Positions 6,805 to 9,261 of a stretch of DNA of 9,261 bases are shown here, piece by piece; positions within the stretch are counted from its first letter, which is position 1, and each line of letters opens with the position of its first letter. Below the pieces are notes generated by a model, which was not told where the DNA came from, did no database searches, and was given only the letters and a program-made list of their open reading frames with translations. This DNA comes from an uncultured Lachnospiraceae bacterium. Lineage in GTDB: Bacteria; Bacillota; Clostridia; Lachnospirales; Lachnospiraceae. The stretch spans positions 1 through 9,261 of the forward strand of contig CAKRJM010000080.1 in assembly GCA_934351765.1 (NCBI GenBank), read 5' to 3'. The position numbers were made by a program, and so were the translations under genes.

Positions 6805-6826
6805 CCCTGTTTCCAAATCCCTGTTT
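6805..6826. repeat. Direct repeat upstream of the yitT promoter
   Basis: CCCTGTTT occurs at 6805-6812 and 6819-6826, a 14-base period, immediately upstream of the predicted -35 of the yitT family gene. It may be an activator site or chance. Confidence 0.25.
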
Positions 6827-6873
6827 TTCTAAGCTTTTTCCGGTTGTTTTCTTTCTTTTCCTGTTCTTCCATC

Positions 6874-6902
6874 TTGTCCCCTCTTTCGTTTTCTGCTATA
6901 CT
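6874..6902 (+). promoter_or_regulatory. Promoter of the MATE efflux gene
   Basis: TTGTCC (6874-6879) and TATACT (6897-6902) are separated by 17 bases, and TGC before the -10 makes it an extended -10. The predicted start is near 6909, giving a short leader of about 31 bases. Confidence 0.7.
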
Positions 6903-6910
6903 CGCTTTCA

Positions 6911-6923
6911 GCGGCTTTGCCGC
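6911..6923 (+). other. Compact hairpin at the 5' end of the MATE mRNA
   Basis: GCGGC and GCCGC pair around a TTT loop, starting about two bases after the predicted transcription start and ending three bases before the ribosome binding region (AGGGGAG to 6932). It may protect the 5' end of the message or modulate translation. The stem has only five pairs. Confidence 0.4.
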
Positions 6924-6939
6924 AGAGGGGAGTTTTATC

Positions 6940-8334
6940 ATGAAAACACATTCTGATCTGGGGAAGGACCCCATTTTTTCGCTGGTGCTTCATCTGGCAG
7001 TGCCTGCCATGATCGCAAATTTTGTCAATGTCCTTTATAACATCGTAGACCGTATGTTCATTGGAAACATTCCCGGTGTGGGAAGCCTGGCTCTGGCAGG
7101 CGCCGGGATCTGCGGACCGGTGGTAACACTTCTTACCTCCTTCGGAACCCTCATCGGTCTCGGCGGCTCGATTCTGTTTTCCATGCGCCGCGGCGAGGGG
7201 AATGATAAAGAAGCGAAGGTGATCCTTTCCAACAGCTTCCTCATGCTCTGCGTGGTCTCCGCCGTTTTGACGGTTCTGTTTCTCCTGTTTAAAAACCGGC
7301 TTCTTGTTCTGTTCGGAGCCAGCAGCGAAACGTTTCCCTACGCCAATACCTATATGACCATCTATACCCTGGGAACCTTTTTTGCCCTTATGGCCATCGG
7401 TCTGAACTACTTCATCACCTGCCAGGGCTTTGCCGCCGTCGGCATGTTCACCGTCCTGATTGGCGCCGTTTCCAACATCATTCTGGATCCGGTGTTCATT
7501 TTTGTATTCCGCATGGGCGTCGCCGGGGCCGCCATTGCCACGGTACTGTCCCAGCTTTTCTCCTGCCTGTTTGCCCTCTGCTTTCTCTTCGGGAAATCTG
7601 TTCCTATTCGGATTTCCTTCGGAAGCTACCGGCCTGCACTGATGAAACGGATCGTTTCCCTGGGCTTTTCACCGTTTATGATCCTGGCAACCGACAGCGT
7701 GATCACTATTATCTTAAATGCCTCCCTCCAGCACTATGGCGGCCCGGAGCAGGGAGATCTGCTCATTGCTGCCTCTACCATTATCCAGAGCTGGCTTTTA
7801 ATGATCACCTCCACCATGCTGGGGATTTCCAGCGGAACCCAGGCGATCCTCAGCTACAATTACGGCGCCGCCAATAGCTTGCGCATCAAAAAGGCAGAGC
7901 GCACCATTCTGTCACTCTGCCTGATTTTTACATCCATCATGTTTGTTCTTTCCCGGATCTTTCCGGCTCCCTTTGCCGGAATCTTCACCCGGGAGCCGGA
8001 TACGGTTTCCATGGCCGTCCGCGGAATTCATACCGTAACGCTGGCCATTATCCCGCTGAGCCTCCAGTACTGCTTCGTGGACGGCTTCACCGCCATCGGA
8101 CGGACCAAAACTGCCCTGGCGCTTTCCATGCTGCGAAAAGGAACTTATGTCCTTTCCGTTCTGTTTCTTCCGCTGTTTTTCGGAGCCGCCAATGCCTTTT
8201 ACGCGGAGCCCATCTGCGATGGACTGGGCGCGGCTGTCTCGACCATCACCTTTCTTCTGGTATTCCAGAAGCATCTGGACCGGCGGACAGCTCCCACTGA
8301 TACCGCTTCATATCCACACAGCCGTTCGGTTTAA
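6940..8334 (+). CDS. MATE family efflux protein, MepA-like
   Basis: This 464-residue inner-membrane antiporter belongs to the multidrug and toxin extrusion family, which exports cationic drugs or metabolites using a sodium or proton gradient. It has about 12 hydrophobic segments in two homologous halves (about 15-215 and 235-445). Family marks include GKDPIFSLVLHLAVPAMIAN near the start, SNIILDPVFIF (about 178-188), LSYNYGAAN (about 304-312) and AEPICDGLGA (about 422-431). The frame is open back to a TTG at 6844, but the ATG at 6940 has GGGGAG seven bases upstream and lies just after a good promoter, giving a normal MATE length. The last 29 codons overlap the alkyltransferase-like gene on the other strand. 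The tail after residue 445 is polar and probably dispensable. Substrate is unknown. Confidence 0.95.
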   Translation: MKTHSDLGKDPIFSLVLHLAVPAMIANFVNVLYNIVDRMFIGNIPGVGSLALAGAGICGPVVTLLTSFGTLIGLGGSILFSMRRGEGNDKEAKVILSNSFLMLCVVSAVLTVLFLLFKNRLLVLFGASSETFPYANTYMTIYTLGTFFALMAIGLNYFITCQGFAAVGMFTVLIGAVSNIILDPVFIFVFRMGVAGAAIATVLSQLFSCLFALCFLFGKSVPIRISFGSYRPALMKRIVSLGFSPFMILATDSVITIILNASLQHYGGPEQGDLLIAASTIIQSWLLMITSTMLGISSGTQAILSYNYGAANSLRIKKAERTILSLCLIFTSIMFVLSRIFPAPFAGIFTREPDTVSMAVRGIHTVTLAIIPLSLQYCFVDGFTAIGRTKTALALSMLRKGTYVLSVLFLPLFFGAANAFYAEPICDGLGAAVSTITFLLVFQKHLDRRTAPTDTASYPHSRSV

Positions 8335-8581
8335 ATTCCACGCCCTCGTCCTCCAGAAGCGCCCGCTGCTCCCAGAAGCCGGGCGCCGTCCGGCCTGCGT
8401 GGTTCACGACCCGATGGCAGGGATAACGCCCGTAAAACTCCGCCATGGAAAGGATTTTTCCAACCAGACGGGCATTCTTCTCCCGTCCGCACAAGGCGGC
8501 AATCTGCCCGTAGGACGCCACCCGCCCCTCCGGGATCTCCTCCACAACGGAGAGTACTTCATAGATCAGATCTTCGTTCAT
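8246..8581 (-). CDS. MGMT/Atl family protein (short O6-alkylguanine-DNA alkyltransferase-like)
   Basis: This 111-residue protein matches the DNA-binding domain of O6-alkylguanine-DNA alkyltransferases. The segment PEGRVASYGQIAALCG (17-32) is the conserved helix region with Y24. R38 in ARLVG corresponds to the base-flipping arginine, and PCHRVV (54-59) holds the acceptor cysteine C55. It lacks the N-terminal domain of full-length Ogt, like the Atl1/YbaZ-type proteins, but those usually carry tryptophan where this one keeps cysteine. It may therefore still transfer alkyl groups, or only flag damage for excision repair. The start is six bases after the stop of the upstream gene, with only a weak AAGAAG-type ribosome binding site, so translation may depend on the upstream gene. 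Its last 29 codons overlap the MATE gene; the final 15 residues look like run-on. Confidence 0.9.
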   Translation of the reverse strand: MNEDLIYEVLSVVEEIPEGRVASYGQIAALCGREKNARLVGKILSMAEFYGRYPCHRVVNHAGRTAPGFWEQRALLEDEGVEFKPNGCVDMKRYQWELSAGPDASGIPEER

Positions 8582-8587
8582 CGGATA

Positions 8588-9261
8588 TTACCGCTTCTTT
8601 CTTCTGTTTTTTGCAATTTCTATCCAGGCAGAGCTCTCCCACTCAATCGGCTCGGTATTGGTATTCCCTGCGATCTGCCGGATTGCATTCTGAATTTCCA
8701 TATAATCATCGTATTTCTTTAATTGACTCCACGGCTTAGTCTTATACTTATAAGTATCTCCATCTTTTTCAATTCCATCGCTCTTACTTTCCTGTAGCTT
8801 TTCAAGAATAAAACTGTCGATCGGAACGTGCAGGGATTTCGGTGTGAGTCCCTCCGGCAGCATCCCAAGCAGCCCCAGATATTTCAGCGTCATATTCACC
8901 CATTTCTGTGCAAGTCCATAAGTAAATGAGTCAGATTCTTTTAGGATAGACCTGCTATCCTTCCATTTTCTACCATTCATGGTGTCCTTGATTTCTTTGC
9001 ATTTGGCCTTATGCCACAAATCAAATGTTTCATCCGTACAATTGTATACCTTAGCCGCATCCTTATCCTCAGTCGGTTTCAAAATCCTGCTGCAAATATC
9101 CTCTATAAGCTCCACCTTGGCTTTTTTATATTCCTCGGCAATTGCTTTATCTTCTTCTGAAGATTTTTTATTCCGCATAGTGTTTAATTCGCTTGTCGAA
9201 TAATAAAATCCAACCTTGCGGCTCAAATCCAAATATGCACGATATGCGCACTGTCTCAGAC
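8588..9261 (-). CDS. Unrecognised protein, 5' end beyond the window
   Basis: I cannot assign this protein. The frame is open from the window edge to the stop at 8588, giving at least 224 residues. The TTG near 9230 is not a convincing start because the frame continues upstream as LRQCAYRAYLDLSRKVGFYY, which reads as coding. The protein is soluble, rich in lysine and glutamate, with no membrane segment. Notable parts are a charged helical region (KKSSEEDKAIAEEYKKAKVE), a middle part with tryptophans (FDLWHKAKCKEIKDTMNGRKW), the stretch FTYGLAQKWVNMTLKYLGLLG, and a basic C-terminus (AKNRRKKR). It is visibly more AT-rich than its neighbours. The alkyltransferase-like gene starts six bases downstream, suggesting co-transcription. 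Confidence 0.75.
   Translation of the reverse strand, partial: LRQCAYRAYLDLSRKVGFYYSTSELNTMRNKKSSEEDKAIAEEYKKAKVELIEDICSRILKPTEDKDAAKVYNCTDETFDLWHKAKCKEIKDTMNGRKWKDSRSILKESDSFTYGLAQKWVNMTLKYLGLLGMLPEGLTPKSLHVPIDSFILEKLQESKSDGIEKDGDTYKYKTKPWSQLKKYDDYMEIQNAIRQIAGNTNTEPIEWESSAWIEIAKNRRKKR

Noticed and set aside
6844..6939. N-terminal extension of the MATE protein from a TTG
   Set aside because: The TTG lies upstream of the predicted promoter -35 and no ribosome binding site precedes it; the ATG at 6940 has one.
6678..6974. Minus-strand reading frame with an internal ATG near 6872 preceded by a GAGGGG-like site
   Set aside because: It covers both divergent promoters, runs out of frame into the start of the yitT family gene, and its lysine-rich sequence resembles no protein; the ribosome-binding-like match is probably chance.
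1..9261. Defence system, mobile element, CRISPR array, tRNA or riboswitch
   Set aside because: No integrase, transposase, terminal repeats, spaced repeats, cloverleaf or known riboswitch core was seen on either strand; the genes are mostly housekeeping, sugar kinase and transport genes.

Overview
The window looks like chromosomal DNA of a low-to-medium GC Firmicute, most likely class Clostridia and probably Lachnospiraceae. The reasons are the dgt-dnaG gene pair, strong AGGAGG-type ribosome binding sites, GTG start use, YitT and MepA-type MATE proteins, and compact sigma-A type promoters. This is inference from gene content. I see no mobile element, CRISPR array, rRNA or tRNA.

Layout. Bases 1-1285 (minus strand) hold the start of dnaG (DNA primase, cut by the window edge) and, upstream of it, a dGTPase-like HD phosphohydrolase (dgt), with its own extended -10 promoter near 1341-1369. 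A divergent promoter drives a two-helix membrane protein of unknown function (1509-2018), which ends at a strong hairpin terminator (2120-2166). Bases 2211-5757 (minus strand) form a dihydroxyacetone kinase operon in the order dhaK, dhaL, dhaR-like regulator. It has a near-consensus promoter and an AT-rich palindrome right at the predicted transcription start. Next come a YitT-family membrane protein (5839-6729, minus) and a divergent MATE efflux protein (6940-8334, plus). The MATE 3' end overlaps a small Ogt/Atl-like alkyltransferase family gene on the other strand (8246-8581). That gene lies six bases downstream of an unrecognised, more AT-rich gene running off the right edge (8588-9261).

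How the genes work together. DhaK binds dihydroxyacetone on a histidine and DhaL carries ADP/ATP; together they make dihydroxyacetone phosphate for glycolysis, with DhaL re-phosphorylated by a PTS-fed DhaM. No DhaM is encoded here. The third gene resembles E. coli DhaR in architecture (GAF-like, PAS, AAA+-like, Fis-type helix-turn-helix). Its AAA+ domain has lost Walker A, Walker B, GAFTGA and sensor II signatures, and its sensor domain carries a tight four-cysteine cluster. This makes it the most interesting object in the window: probably an ATPase-dead, sigma-70-type regulator that senses the kinase subunits or another signal and controls its own operon. No clearly new multi-gene system is visible; the remaining genes are ordinary housekeeping or transport genes.
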